A stretch of DNA of 64,000 nt from JALORV01 sp963791235 (lineage in GTDB: Bacteria > Pseudomonadota > Gammaproteobacteria > Burkholderiales > Burkholderiaceae_F): assembly GCA_963791235.1 (NCBI GenBank), contig CAWBRW010000017.1, positions 186,001 through 250,000 of the forward strand, written 5' to 3'. The notes under the pieces were generated by a model that ran no database searches, was not told the origin of the DNA, and was given only the letters and a program-made list of their open reading frames with translations. This document shows, one piece after another, positions 1 to 10,315 of this stretch. How positions within the stretch are numbered: the first letter of the stretch is position 1; the number at the start of each line of letters is the position of its first letter. A program made the position numbers and the translations under genes.

Positions 1-446
1 CTCGGCATCAAGTGCGCGGTGATCGCCGCGCTCGGCGCACCTGCAGTCGCGGTGCTTGCGTTCGAGGTGCTGCTTAACGGCGCTTCGATGTTCAACCACG
101 CAAACGCGCGCCTGCCGCTCGTCGTCGACCGCTGGCTGCGCTGGCTCGTCGTCACGCCGGACATGCACCGCGTGCACCACTCGGTCGTTCCACGCGAGTT
201 GAACAGCAACTTCGGCTTCAACCTGCCGTGGTGGGACCGCTTGTTCGGCACCTACCGTGCGCAGCCGGCGCGCCGGCCACGAGGCGATGCGGATCGGTGT
301 CGACGGCTTGCAGGGGCCGGAGGAAGTGCAGGCTCACTCGGTTGCTGACGCAACCGTTACGGGAGGTCAGCCCGCCGCTTCGCAACGACAAGGTCCGCAA
401 GGACTTCGAGGCGCTGCGCGCCACGATCAAATCCGGAGGCAAGTGA
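1..446 (+). CDS. Sterol desaturase / fatty acid hydroxylase family protein, C-terminal part
   Basis: This is the 3' part of a membrane di-iron hydroxylase gene that begins before the window. The first frame carries the late histidine motifs FNHAN and HRVHHS, followed by the WWDRLFGTY segment that is typical near the end of this family. The reading frame then breaks twice. Near 280 the conserved GHEAMRIG stretch is one frame over, and near 333 the LTRLLTQPLRE end is one frame further. Each break is explained by one extra base. Read this way, the gene ends with the TGA at 444-446, which overlaps the ATG of the DsrE gene, so the reconstruction also fits the operon spacing. The substrate cannot be inferred; family members hydroxylate or desaturate lipids at the membrane. 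Confidence 0.72.
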
Positions 447-799
447 TGAGCACGACACTGCTGATCCTCAATGCCGCGCCATACGGCAGCGAGAACACCT
501 ACAACGGATTGCGGCTGGCCGGCGCCATCGCGCGCCGCTCTGACGAAAAGGTCCGTGTATTCCTGATGGGCGACGCCGCGCATGCCGCGCATCGCAACCA
601 GAAGGTGCCGCAGGGCTACTACAACGTCGAGACGATGCTCGGCAGCGTGCTGCGCCACGGCGGCGAGGTCGGTGTATGCGGCACCTGCATGGATGCCCGC
701 GGCATCGCGGCTGAGGATCTCGCCGCAGGCTGCCAGCGCAGCACGATGGACGCGTTGACCGACTGGACGCTGACGTCGGACAAGGTACTGGTGTTCTGA
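446..799 (+). CDS. DsrE family protein
   Basis: This 117-residue soluble protein has the DsrE/TusD-like opening (TTLLILNAAPYGSE) and a CGTCMDARG motif near residues 73-81 holding two cysteines. DsrE-type proteins take part in sulfur relay or act as small sulfur carriers, but many family members are uncharacterised. The ATG at 446 is preceded by a good ribosome-binding site (GGAGG) and overlaps the stop of the desaturase gene, so the two are probably translationally coupled. The next gene, an SQR-like flavoprotein, starts only two bases after this stop. That pairing supports a role in sulfide or persulfide handling, which is inference from context. Confidence 0.8.
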   Translation: MSTTLLILNAAPYGSENTYNGLRLAGAIARRSDEKVRVFLMGDAAHAAHRNQKVPQGYYNVETMLGSVLRHGGEVGVCGTCMDARGIAAEDLAAGCQRSTMDALTDWTLTSDKVLVF

Positions 800-801
800 A
801 G

Positions 802-1953
802 ATGGGCCGCACTGCGCTCGTTCTCGGTGCCGGGCTGGGCGGAATTTCAGCCGCACAGTCGCTGCGCAAGGCGCTGCCGGACGATGACCGCGTCGTGCTG
901 GTCGACCGCGCCGGCGACCATGTGTACCAGGCGTCGCTGCCGTGGGTGCTGGCGGGAAGCCGTGACCTCGCTCAGATTTCCCGACCGGCCGAGCATGCAG
1001 CCAGGCGGGGGATCGAATTCATCCACGGCGAAGTCGAGTCGATTTCTGCCGCTGAACGTAGCGCGACGATCGACGGACGCGTGTTGCGAGCGGACGCTCT
1101 GATCATCGCTCTCGGTGCAGAGTACAACCCAGGCAGCGTGCCGGGTCTGGTCGAGGCCGGCCATTGCTTCTACACGGCCGAGGGTGCCGTCAGTGGACAC
1201 CAGGCGCTAAGCGCCTTCAACGGTGGGCGAATCGCCTTCCTGACGACGACACCACAGTACAAGTGTCCCGCAGCTCCCTATGAAGCGGCGCTGCTCGTCG
1301 ATGGGGAATTGCGACGCCGCGGCCTGCGTGGAAGCGTGCAGATCGACTTCTACGCGGCCGAGCCCGGGCCGATGCTGACCGCCGGCGCGGAAGTTTCAGC
1401 TGCAATCCGGCAACTCATCGAGTCGCGCGGCATCACGTACCACCCTGGACAATCGGTCGCGGGGGTCGACGTCCACGGCAAGCGACTGAGGTTCACTAAC
1501 GGCGACGAGTCCGCGTATGACCTTCTCTTTTATGTTCCCCCGCACCGCGCACCGGCGGTGATCCGTGAGGCGGGGCTGACCGACGAGTCCGGCTGGATCC
1601 CGGTAGACCGACACACGCTGGCGACGAAGCATGAAGGCGTCTACGCGATCGGCGATGTCGTCGTGTTGCCGCTGAAGATGGGTCGGCCCTTGCCGAAGGC
1701 CGGGGTGTTCGCGCATGCGCACGGTGACGTGGTCGCACACAACCTGGCCGTGGCCTGGACGGGACGGGGCGCACTCAGGCAATTCGACGGCGTTGGTGCC
1801 TGCTTCGTGGAAACGGGCGACGGCCGCGCCGGAATGGGGCATGGCAACTTTTACGCCGAGCCGTTGCCTGCGGTAAAGCTGCGCCAACCCCACTGGCTCT
1901 GGCACGGTGCCAAAGTGCTGTACGAGAAGTACTGGCTGCACTCGAGGTTCTAA
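802..1953 (+). CDS. FAD-dependent oxidoreductase, sulfide:quinone oxidoreductase-like
   Basis: This 383-residue protein has an N-terminal FAD-binding GAGLGG motif (residues 9-14) and the second FAD motif YAIGDVV near residue 280. A cysteine in YKCPAAPYE (about residue 155) and another in GACFVETGDG (about residue 334) lie where SQR and flavocytochrome c sulfide dehydrogenases carry their redox cysteines. The C-terminus is amphipathic, ending in a WLWHGAK...WLHSRF segment that could sit on the membrane. It follows the DsrE gene by two bases, which suggests joint function in sulfide or sulfane-sulfur oxidation. Whether it transfers electrons to quinone cannot be seen from sequence. Confidence 0.78.
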   Translation: MGRTALVLGAGLGGISAAQSLRKALPDDDRVVLVDRAGDHVYQASLPWVLAGSRDLAQISRPAEHAARRGIEFIHGEVESISAAERSATIDGRVLRADALIIALGAEYNPGSVPGLVEAGHCFYTAEGAVSGHQALSAFNGGRIAFLTTTPQYKCPAAPYEAALLVDGELRRRGLRGSVQIDFYAAEPGPMLTAGAEVSAAIRQLIESRGITYHPGQSVAGVDVHGKRLRFTNGDESAYDLLFYVPPHRAPAVIREAGLTDESGWIPVDRHTLATKHEGVYAIGDVVVLPLKMGRPLPKAGVFAHAHGDVVAHNLAVAWTGRGALRQFDGVGACFVETGDGRAGMGHGNFYAEPLPAVKLRQPHWLWHGAKVLYEKYWLHSRF

Positions 1954-2030
1954 TTGGCCGCCCGTGACCATGTACGCACGCGGGCGGACCGGCTCCCCAG
2001 TGGCCCGAAGCGCTGTCACCGGGGCGGAAG

Positions 2031-3227
2031 GTGACTGACGCCTCCATGCCGGCCGCAAACCGAAGCGTGCTGCTGCTCGCCGCCTCTCAGGCACTGACGC
2101 TGTCGGCGGTCGTGCTGTCCATGACGCTGGCCGGGATCCTCGGCGCGGCCATGGCGCCGGACAAGGGGATGGCCACAGCGCCGATCGCGGCGATGGTGAT
2201 CGGAACTGCGATCGCCTCGCTGCCGGCGTCGTTTCTGATGCGACGGATCGGCCGCCGCTTTGGTTTCATGGTCGGCGCCGGCATCGGCGTTGTCGGCAGC
2301 GTCGTGGCCGCGTCGGGCCTGCACCTGCAAAGCTTCGCGGTGTTCGTCCTTGGCCACTTGTTGATCGGCGCCTGGCAGGGATTCGGCAATTACCACCGTT
2401 TCGCCGCGGCCGAGGTTGCCGGACCGCAGCGCGCCAGCCGCGCCATTTCGTGGGTCGTGGCGGGCGGTGTGGTTGCCGCCTTTGCCGGGCCGCAGATCGG
2501 CGTGTGGGGCCGCGACTGGCTGCCACAGCAGGCCTACCTTGGCTCGTACCTTGCGCAGGCAGCGCTGGCATTTGCGGCGATGCTGCTGTTGTCGCGGCTG
2601 AAACTGCCGCAGCCAGCGACGCAGGGTGGTGCGAAAGCGCGGCCACTTCGGGTCATCGCCACACAGCCGGCACTCGCCATGGCCGTTCTGGGTGCCGCTA
2701 CCGGCTATGCGGTGATGATCATGGCCATGACCGCCACACCATTGGCCATGGTCGGATGCGGCTTCGGTGCTGGCGAAGTCAAACCGGTGATCCAGTGGCA
2801 TGTGTTCGGCATGTTCGCGCCCTCGTTCTTCACCGGCACGCTGATCGCGAAATTCGGGGCGCCGCGCATCATGCAGGTGGGTTTCATACTGCTGCTCGTC
2901 CATGTGGCGGTGGCGGCCACCGGCGTGGAATGGCTGCATTTCCTCGCCGCGCTGGTGTTGCTCGGTGTCGGTTGGAATTTCGCCTTCGTCGGTGGCACCG
3001 CGCTGCTCGCGCAGACCTATCGTCCGGCGGAGCAGACCAAGGTGCAGGCGCTGAATGAGTCGATTGTCTTTGGGTTGGTGGCCTGCGCCAGCCTGGGCGC
3101 GGGATGGCTGTACGACCGCGTTGGCTGGGCGACGATGAACCTCGTCACCGTGCCGATGCTGGTCGTGGCACTGGCTGCGGCGCTGCTTGTCGAACGACAA
3201 CGAGCTTCGGTAGCTATGGCAGCATGA
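2031..3227 (+). CDS. MFS transporter
   Basis: This 398-residue protein has about twelve hydrophobic segments and the MFS loop MRRIGRRFG after the second one. I chose the GTG at 2031 because GGAAG lies just upstream and the first membrane segment begins about 10 residues in; an ATG five codons later is also possible. It lies 77 bases after the SQR-like gene on the same strand and is probably in the same transcript. The substrate is unknown. Given the neighbours, a small sulfur compound is possible but not shown. Confidence 0.8.
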   Translation: MTDASMPAANRSVLLLAASQALTLSAVVLSMTLAGILGAAMAPDKGMATAPIAAMVIGTAIASLPASFLMRRIGRRFGFMVGAGIGVVGSVVAASGLHLQSFAVFVLGHLLIGAWQGFGNYHRFAAAEVAGPQRASRAISWVVAGGVVAAFAGPQIGVWGRDWLPQQAYLGSYLAQAALAFAAMLLLSRLKLPQPATQGGAKARPLRVIATQPALAMAVLGAATGYAVMIMAMTATPLAMVGCGFGAGEVKPVIQWHVFGMFAPSFFTGTLIAKFGAPRIMQVGFILLLVHVAVAATGVEWLHFLAALVLLGVGWNFAFVGGTALLAQTYRPAEQTKVQALNESIVFGLVACASLGAGWLYDRVGWATMNLVTVPMLVVALAAALLVERQRASVAMAA

Positions 3228-3357
3228 ATCGGCCGCGCGCGTCCGGGGTAGCGTTTGGGGGCCACCGCCTGCGCGGACACAGTCGTTACCCGGCGCGATC
3301 GACTGTTCCCGAGTCGCCCCTGTGCGCAGACATCGCGCATGACAGGAATGCACCCGC

Positions 3358-4501
3358 ATGAACGCTCCCGTGTATCTCGACTTCAATGCCACGACTCCCG
3401 TAGCGCCGGAAGTGCTCGAAGCGATGCTGCCGTACCTGCGCGAACACTTCGGCAATCCTTCGAGCTCACACTCGCTGGGCCGCCGGGCGGCGGAGGCGGT
3501 AGTCGAGGCCCGCGAGCGCATTGCCGCACTGCTCGGCGCCCGGTCTGGCGAGATCGTCTTTACGGGCTGCGCCACCGAGGCGAGCAACCTGGCGCTGATC
3601 GGTGCCGCGCTTGCGATGCCGTCGAGGCAAGCGGCACTTGGTGGTCAGCGCGGTCGAGCACCCGGCGGTCATGGCGCCTGCGCAGCAGTTGCGTAAGCAG
3701 GGCTGGGAACTGACTGTCGTTCCGGTGGACGGCACGGGTCGCGTGTCGGTGCAGTCCGTAGTTGACGCGCTGCGCGCCGATACTGCGCTGGTTTCGGTGA
3801 TGCATGCCAATAACGAGGTCGGCACGTTGCAGCCGATCGAGGCTATCGCCGAGCTGACGCGGCGGCGCGGCATTCTGCTGCACACCGATGCCGCGCAGTC
3901 AGTCGGCAAGGTCGCGCTCGCCGTCGACGCGCTCGGCGTCGACCTGTTGAGCCTGGCCGGCCACAAGTTCTATGCACCCAAAGGGGTTGGCGCTTTGTAC
4001 GTTCGCACTGGCACGCCCCTGCAGGCGGTGCTCTTCGGCGCCGAGCAGGAACACGGCCTGCGTCCCGGGACGGAAAACGTCGCCGGGATTGTCGGCCTGG
4101 GGGCTGCGGCTGCGCTGGCACAGCAGGGCCTGCCTCAACTTGAAGATGAACTGCGCCAGCGACGCGACCTCCTGCACGAACACCTTGCCCGGAACATTCC
4201 AGGCTTGCTGCTGAACGGCCACCCCGAGAAACGGCTACCCAGCACGTTGAACGTGTCGTTCCCGGGAGTCAGTGGCCGCGCGCTACTGCATGCCGTCGCC
4301 GATTCAGTCGCCGCATCCGTCGGATCGGCCTGCCACTCGGAGCACGACACGGTCAGCGGCGTGCTCGCCGCAATGGGCATTGATGCCGCGCGCGCGGCAG
4401 GTGCCGTTCGGTTATCGGTGGGCCGAACCACAAGCGAGGAAGACGTCGAGTGCGCGGCCGACGGCCTCGTATCAGCGTGGCGGCGCATGGTCGCTGCGTG
4501 A
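3358..4501 (+). CDS. Cysteine desulfurase, NifS/IscS family (one frame break)
   Basis: This PLP enzyme removes sulfur from cysteine as a protein-bound persulfide. The opening YLDFNATTPV and the early FGNPSSSHSLG are family hallmarks. The PLP lysine is in SLAGHKFYAPKG (lysine codon at 3964) and the catalytic cysteine in GSACHSEHDT (about 4331). The frame breaks near 3631: the first frame runs to MPS, and the expected GKRHLVVSAVEHPAV follows one base out of phase, so one extra base explains it. The restored protein is about 380 residues, normal for the family. The GSACHS version resembles standalone NifS-like desulfurases more than housekeeping IscS. It lies 130 bases after the MFS gene and overlaps the following methyltransferase gene by GTGA. 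Confidence 0.85.
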
Positions 4502-5142
4502 ACCCGGTGCAGTACGACGCCTGGTACCGCACGCCGCGCGGGGCGTGGATCGGCGACATCGAGTTTCGAATGCTTGTCGGCATGCTTCGAGCAAAGCCGG
4601 GCGATGGTCTGCTGGATGTCGGCTGCGGCACGGGATACTTCTCGCGGCGATTCGCGCGCGAGGCGGGTCTACGGCTCAGCGGAGTCGATCCTGACCCGGC
4701 GTGGCTCGCTTATGCCCGCCAGCAAGCGCGACCCGGCGAGCAGTTTGTCGAAGGACGTGCCGAGCAGCTGCCGTTCAGAGACCGCAGTTTCGACGGCGTG
4801 GTGAGTGTTACTGCCCTGTGCTTCATCGACGAACAAAGGCACGCGCTGCAGGAGATGCTGCGCGTAACGCGGCGGCGCGTAGTGCTCGGCCTGCTCAATC
4901 GCAGCAGCCTGCTGCACCGGCAAGTTGGTCTTCGCGGTGCTGTCGGCGGATATCACGGTGCGCACTGGCACACACCGGCCGAAATACGGAAGCTGTTCGA
5001 TGGGCTCCCCATCGCAAATCTCGAACTTCGGAGCGCGATCTTCCTGCCGGGAGGAGGGCGGGTTGCGCGACTTGTTGAGTACACGATGCCCTCACGCCTC
5101 CTCCTGGGCGGATTCCTTGCTGTGGCGGCGGATGCGGCTTGA
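4498..5142 (+). CDS. Class I SAM-dependent methyltransferase
   Basis: This protein of about 214 residues has motif I LLDVGCGTGYFSRRF, an acidic residue after the second strand (SGVDPDP) and the FDGVVSVTALCFI motif, as in UbiE/BioC-like methyltransferases. The GTG at 4498 overlaps the TGA of the desulfurase gene (GTGA), which favours this start over the in-frame ATG at 4450. The substrate is unknown. Its coupling to the cysteine desulfurase suggests a small thiol or sulfur compound, but this is only a guess from position. Confidence 0.8.
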   Translation: MNPVQYDAWYRTPRGAWIGDIEFRMLVGMLRAKPGDGLLDVGCGTGYFSRRFAREAGLRLSGVDPDPAWLAYARQQARPGEQFVEGRAEQLPFRDRSFDGVVSVTALCFIDEQRHALQEMLRVTRRRVVLGLLNRSSLLHRQVGLRGAVGGYHGAHWHTPAEIRKLFDGLPIANLELRSAIFLPGGGRVARLVEYTMPSRLLLGGFLAVAADAA

Positions 5143-5248
5143 CCGGGGTGTGCCGCGCCCAGCAATTTGCCCGCACCAGCAGTTAGCAGCACAAAGGAGC
5201 TGCCTGAGCTGAGAGCGACGCGAGTTCCCGTCGGTCACGATCTGGCGG

Positions 5249-6793
5249 CTACCAGGTGTACTGCACTGTGTAGCGCACGACAGCCTCGGCTCCGGGTGCG
5301 ATCGTGACCGGGAACACAACGGTGCGCGCATCGTCCTTGCGGTAGTCGTGCGACTTCGAAATGATGTTCCAGTTGACCCAGCGATACAGGTTCTCCTTGA
5401 CCATCACTTCGACGCGTTCCTTCTTCTGGTTGCGCAGGCGCACCTCGATTTCCTCGGTCATCGTCTTGCGTGAGGTGTCGACGCGGAAGTCCAGCTGTCG
5501 CCGCTCGCCGACCACGTCGAAGGCAGAGCCCAGCTTGAGCAACACTTTCTCGTTGCGCGGCGTGTGGTCGATGGCGTCTTCGCCGATGAACTCGAGTGTC
5601 TGGTCAGCCGGGTCGAGCTTGGAGACGCGAACGCGACCGGCCGGCAGTGGCATCCCCATGCCGTTTGCTTCGGCGTTGCTGAACTGCAGATAGACATCGA
5701 CCTTGCGGTTGGACTGCACGCCATAGTTGCGGTCGGTTGCGGGTGAGGGCAGGAAGCCGCGATGACCGGTGGGTGCGCCGTAATACACCAGCAGCTTTTC
5801 GCACGGCACGCGGCGCGCCGCCGGGAACAGCTCGATCTGCTTGGTGGAGTTGTCCGGGACCGTGGTGGTGCGGCCGAGCGTGTACAGGTGGTACTCGAAG
5901 AACGACTTCTCGGCGAAGCCGTCGGATTCGTCCTTGGCGTTGCGCAGCGCCTTGCTTGCCGGATAGACCGCCTCTGCGGCCCCTACGCGGGTGGCGCGAT
6001 GGACATCTCCGGCCACGAGTTTCAGTCGTGCGTTGCTGTAACTCGCGCCGGACTGGTTGATGATGCTGACCCACGCGCCCACGTCCATGCGACAGTTGTT
6101 GGCGTTGGCACCTTCGGCGTAGGTGACGTTGTAGTCGGACCACCAGGTCATGCCCTGCGTCTGGTACGAGACGCGCGTGCGGTGCGCGCCTCCGCGCTGT
6201 GCGTCGACGTCCCAGACCAGCGTCGGGCGCGTGATCAGGCCACCGGGAAGAGCCGGCAGCTTCACGCCGGCGTTGTGCGGCACAACCTGCACGCTGCCGT
6301 CGTCGCGCTTCAGAACGAGCCCGCCCTGTGTTGAAAGCAGCGTGCCGTTGAATGTTTCGGTGGCCTGGCCGCGCACCTGCTCGACAGCGATCGGGCGATC
6401 GATGTACTTCTGCAGCAGCTTGTCGGTGCTGACGAGGTCGAACTGGTAGTTCTGCTCGAGCACCGTCGTGCCCTTGCCGTCGGTCATTGACTCGAACACC
6501 ACGGTGGTCGGATCGATCAGCGCGGCCACGTCGGTGAAGCGCACCGCGTTGCGCCCCTTGCTGAACTCCAGGTCACGCTCCTGGCGCACGACGGCATAAC
6601 CGGGCACCGCACCGCGCCCCGGCTGCCGGTAGACCTCCGGCGATACGGCCCCCGGCGCCGCGTGGCTGTAGATCGTCAGTGCCGTGCCGGAAGAAGCCGG
6701 CACAGCACTCGATCCTGGAGGTGCATTGAGGCTGGCAGCGGCTACTGCAGCTGCGATGGAGGTCTTGGCAGCAAGGCTAATCGTCGTCGACAT
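5249..6793 (-). CDS. DUF4139 domain-containing exported protein
   Basis: This protein of about 514 residues begins with a weak export signal rich in alanine and then a beta-rich sequence. The region starting LTIYSHAAPGAVSPEVY and the end VVRYTVQYTW match the DUF4139 family, whose function in bacteria is unknown. The ATG at 6793 is preceded by AGGAG eight bases upstream, so I prefer it to the ATG eleven codons earlier. It stands alone: it is convergent with the methyltransferase gene and divergent from the ABC permease gene, with 142 bases in between for promoters. Confidence 0.78.
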   Translation of the reverse strand: MSTTISLAAKTSIAAAVAAASLNAPPGSSAVPASSGTALTIYSHAAPGAVSPEVYRQPGRGAVPGYAVVRQERDLEFSKGRNAVRFTDVAALIDPTTVVFESMTDGKGTTVLEQNYQFDLVSTDKLLQKYIDRPIAVEQVRGQATETFNGTLLSTQGGLVLKRDDGSVQVVPHNAGVKLPALPGGLITRPTLVWDVDAQRGGAHRTRVSYQTQGMTWWSDYNVTYAEGANANNCRMDVGAWVSIINQSGASYSNARLKLVAGDVHRATRVGAAEAVYPASKALRNAKDESDGFAEKSFFEYHLYTLGRTTTVPDNSTKQIELFPAARRVPCEKLLVYYGAPTGHRGFLPSPATDRNYGVQSNRKVDVYLQFSNAEANGMGMPLPAGRVRVSKLDPADQTLEFIGEDAIDHTPRNEKVLLKLGSAFDVVGERRQLDFRVDTSRKTMTEEIEVRLRNQKKERVEVMVKENLYRWVNWNIISKSHDYRKDDARTVVFPVTIAPGAEAVVRYTVQYTW

Positions 6794-6935
6794 CGGAGGC
6801 TCCTGGCAGTGAACTGCTGCTGTCAACGCGAGCCGTCGGCGAAAGGGGTTAAGTCAGGGTTGATGCGGAGCTTCGGCGGCCGGAACGAACCGGCCAGACT
6901 GTCATACTGCGCGTCGCTTCGTGTTCCTCCGTCCG

Positions 6936-9441
6936 ATGAACCTTTCCCAGCTTTTCCGCCAGTCCCTGCGCATGACCAGTCGCGACTGGCGTGCCGGCGA
7001 ACTGCGCTTGCTCGCGATGGCTCTGGTCATCGCGGTGGCGGCCGTCACCAGCGTCGGGTTCTTCGTCGATCGGCTGCGGCTCGGGCTGGAGCGTGACGCC
7101 GCGCAACTGCTTGCTGCCGACCTGGTGGTGAGTTCCGATCAGCCCATCAGCGACGCGCTGCGGGCCAGGGCGCGCAACGCACAGCTGCAGACGGCCGAGA
7201 CCGTGACGTTCCCGAGCATGGCGCTGAACGCAGCGAACCTCGATCGCAATGCGCTCGCGGCAGTCAAGGCCGTGTCGCCGGCCTATCCATTGCGCGGCAG
7301 CATGCGAGTCAGCACCGAGGCCGCGGCTGCCGATGCGCCGACGCGCGAGATTCCGCGCGCCGGCACGGTGTGGGTCGATCCGCAGCTGCTGCAGGCGATC
7401 GGCGCGAAACCCGGTGATGAACTGAAGCTCGGCGAGTCCACGTTCCGCATAGATCGCGTGATCACGATCGAGCCGGACCGCGGCACGGGCTTCATCAACT
7501 TCGCGCCACGGGTGATGATCAACCTGGCCGATCTGCCGGCCACGCAGCTGATCACGACCGGCAGCCGGGTGACCTTCCGACTGCTGGCTGCGGGCGAACG
7601 TCCCGCCGTGAAGGCGTTTGCCACGTCGATCGAGACGCGACTTGCAGCGTGGCCAGCGTCTCGAATCGCTGGAGAGCGGCCGGCCGGAGATGCAGCGCAC
7701 GCTGGAGCGCGCGCAGCGTTTCCTCGCGCTGGTGGCGCTGTTGGCGGCAATGATCGCGGCGGTCGCGGTCGCCGCCGCGGCACGGCGCTTCTCGCAGCGC
7801 CATCTCGACTCCTGCGCGATGATGCGCTGCCTCGGCCTCGCGCAGTCCGACATCTTCTGGCTGTTCGCGCTCGAGTTCGTTGTCATCGGTGTTGCCGCCT
7901 GCGTCGTCGGCGTGCTGCTGGGCTACGCCGCCCACTTTGCGCTGCTCGCCGCACTCGGATCGCTGATCAAGACCTCGCTGCCGTTCCCGTCGCTGCTTCC
8001 TGCACTGCAAGGCGGCGCGGTGGGTCTGGTGCTGTTGCTGGGTTTCGCGCTGCCGCCGTTGGTGCAGCTGCGCTCGGTGCCGCCGCTTCGCGTGCTGCGC
8101 AAGGACATCGGCCTGCCGACCGGCCGCAGCAGCCTCGGCTACCTGGTCGGCCTGGCCGGCTTCCTGCTGCTGCTGCTGTGGTCATCCAATGATCTGAAGA
8201 TCGGCAGCGTCACGGCGGGCGGGTTCGCGGGCGGACTTCTCGTCTTTGCGCTGGCCGCGTGGGGGGTGCTGCAACTACTGGCGCCGCTGCGGTCGATGAC
8301 GGGCAAGCTCGGCATTTCGTGGCGTTTCGCGATCGCCGCGGTCCAGCGTCGGCCCGTCGCGACCATCGTGCAGCTTGTTTCACTCGCCGTCGGCCTGATG
8401 GCGCTGCTGTTGCTGACGGTCACGCGCACCGACCTCGTCAGCGCCTGGCGCAGCGCCGCTCCGCCCGATGCCCCGAACCGCTTCGTCATCAACGTGCAGC
8501 CGGACCAGGTGCCCGCTGTCTCGCAAAGGCTCAAGGACGGCGGCATCGACGCCGAGCTGCACCCGATGATCCGCGGCCGCCTGATCAAGGTGAATGGCAA
8601 CGCCGTCGGCCCGGAGAACTACACCGAGGACCGTGCGCAACGCCTGGTCGACCGCGAGTTCAACCTCTCGTATGCCAAGGACGCACCGGGCCACAACCGG
8701 ATCACCTCAGGGGTCTGGTTTCGTGACGGCAGCGACGAGCTATCGATCGAGGAGGGCATCGCGAAGACGCTCGGGCTCAAGCTCGGCGATCAGCTGACGT
8801 TCGACATTGCGGGCGAAGCGGTGACGGCGCGCGCGACCAGCCTGCGCAAGGTGAACTGGGATTCGATGCGCGCAAACTTCTTCGTGCTGATGCCGCCGTC
8901 GCTGCTGGCCGACAAGCCGGCAAGCTTCATCACCGCGTTCCACCTGCCCGAGAGCAAGGCCGCGCTGACCGGCGACCTGGTGCGCGAGTTTCCCAACCTG
9001 ACGGTCATCGACACCACGGCGGTCTTCCGCCAGGTGCAGGCAGTGCTCGACCAGGTCATTGCAGCCGTCGAGTTCCTGTTCATCTTCACGCTGGCGGCGG
9101 GCGTCCTTGTGCTGTATTCGGCACTGGCGGCGAGTCGCGACGAGCGCGTGCGCGAGGCCGGGCTGCTGCGCGCGCTCGGCGCCTCGCGGCAGCAGCTGTC
9201 GCGGGCACAACTGGCAGAGCTTGCCTGCATCGGCGCGCTCGCCGGCCTGCTGGCCGCGATCGGCGCCAGCGCGATCGGCTGGGCGCTGGCGAAGTTCGCG
9301 TTCGAGTTCGAGTACACCGTCTCGCCATGGGTGTTCGCGGCCGGCATCGGCGGCGGCGCCTTCTGTGCACTGGCCGGCGGCTACCTCGGTCTGCGCGGAG
9401 TGCTCAACACTCCGCCGCTGGCCACGCTGCGCGAGGCCTGA
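6936..9441 (+). CDS. FtsX-like ABC transporter permease, YbbP type (one frame break)
   Basis: This large inner-membrane permease of about 834 residues has an N-terminal membrane segment (LLAMALVIAVAAVTSVGFF), a periplasmic MacB-like domain, and two FtsX membrane blocks, as in E. coli YbbP. Family members work with a YbbA/LolD-type ATPase. The frame breaks near 7655: the first frame reads ETRLAA and the continuation GQRLESLESGRPEMQ is one base out of phase, so one extra base explains it. I chose the ATG at 6936; an upstream GTG at 6921 is in frame and no clear ribosome-binding site decides between them. No ATPase gene is adjacent, which is unusual for this family. Confidence 0.83.
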
Positions 9442-9595
9442 GCGATTCTGGTGTGCTTTGCCCCATTAAGTGGCCACTGGTCAGCGCTCACGGCCTCTAG
9501 CAACCGTCGATCAATACCAGCAGAAGCAACTCTGGAAGCGGACAGACTTCCGCCTTTGCCTCGGCGGCGAATCCGACCTTCCACGATCTGCCGGC

Positions 9596-10207
9596 TTAAA
9601 TCGGGATGTCGACGCTAGCCGGTCGCTCGGGGGAAGACGGCCGGGCCTTGAACGGATCGCGCGGTACGCATGAGATGCCCGTCGCGTGTTCCTTCACCAG
9701 GACGCTCTTGATCTTGAGCCGCGCGAGGAGCGAAGCTTCGCCGAGCGCGACCAGATCGATCCCGCCATCGCGCGCGGTGAGTGTCGCGCTTTGAACGTCT
9801 GCAACGATCTCGAGCGCCAGTTCCAGCGGCGGCAGCGCGCTCTCCTTCACGCTGGTGTCGAGCACAACGAGCGACGTCGATGTGATGTTGTGCCGATCGA
9901 CATTGACGAGCGTCGGTGGTCCCCGCGTCAGCGCACTCAGCTGGACCGCTCTGTGCACTGCGGGCACCTGTGCCCAACCTGGTGCGAGTACGTCGAAGAT
10001 GTCAACCGCGAGCGCGCGGTTCAGCTCCTTTGCAGCGCGTTCAGCGGCCGCCCCGCGCAATTGCTCGAGGACTCGCGCAACAGTAGGTTCGTCCTTGCTC
10101 TGTTCGAATAGCGCCCTCTCGACGTCGTCGCCGGAGACCTCGATTGGCACGTGCAGCTTGACTTGGTTATGCATGGTGGTCGCTCGAAGAGTCGATTGAG
10201 ACTTCAT
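9596..10207 (-). CDS. Hypothetical protein
   Basis: I do not recognise this 203-residue protein. It has no signal peptide or membrane segment, and mixes helical stretches rich in Glu and Ala (residues 25-65) with beta-like Val/Leu strands. The first ATG (10207) has a G-rich stretch upstream; a second ATG eleven codons in is also possible. A plus-strand frame of 141 codons overlaps it, but its composition is arginine-rich and low in hydrophobic order, as expected of a shadow. It is convergent with the ABC permease gene, and the PASTA-protein gene lies upstream on the same strand. Confidence 0.55.
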   Translation of the reverse strand: MKSQSTLRATTMHNQVKLHVPIEVSGDDVERALFEQSKDEPTVARVLEQLRGAAAERAAKELNRALAVDIFDVLAPGWAQVPAVHRAVQLSALTRGPPTLVNVDRHNITSTSLVVLDTSVKESALPPLELALEIVADVQSATLTARDGGIDLVALGEASLLARLKIKSVLVKEHATGISCVPRDPFKARPSSPERPASVDIPI

Positions 10208-10315
10208 CGTCCCCCGGAAACGGGGCCAACACGATCGTTGTTTCGACTGGAACGAACCGCGCGGCGAAGCGGATTTGAGAAGACGCGCCGGGCTCCGAGA
10301 CGCGGCCGGTGTCGG

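Noticed and set aside
2016..3587. A 523-codon minus-strand frame opposite the MFS gene
   Set aside because: It is rich in Arg, His and Gln with no hydrophobic order and mirrors a clear MFS gene. Long antisense frames are common in GC-rich DNA.
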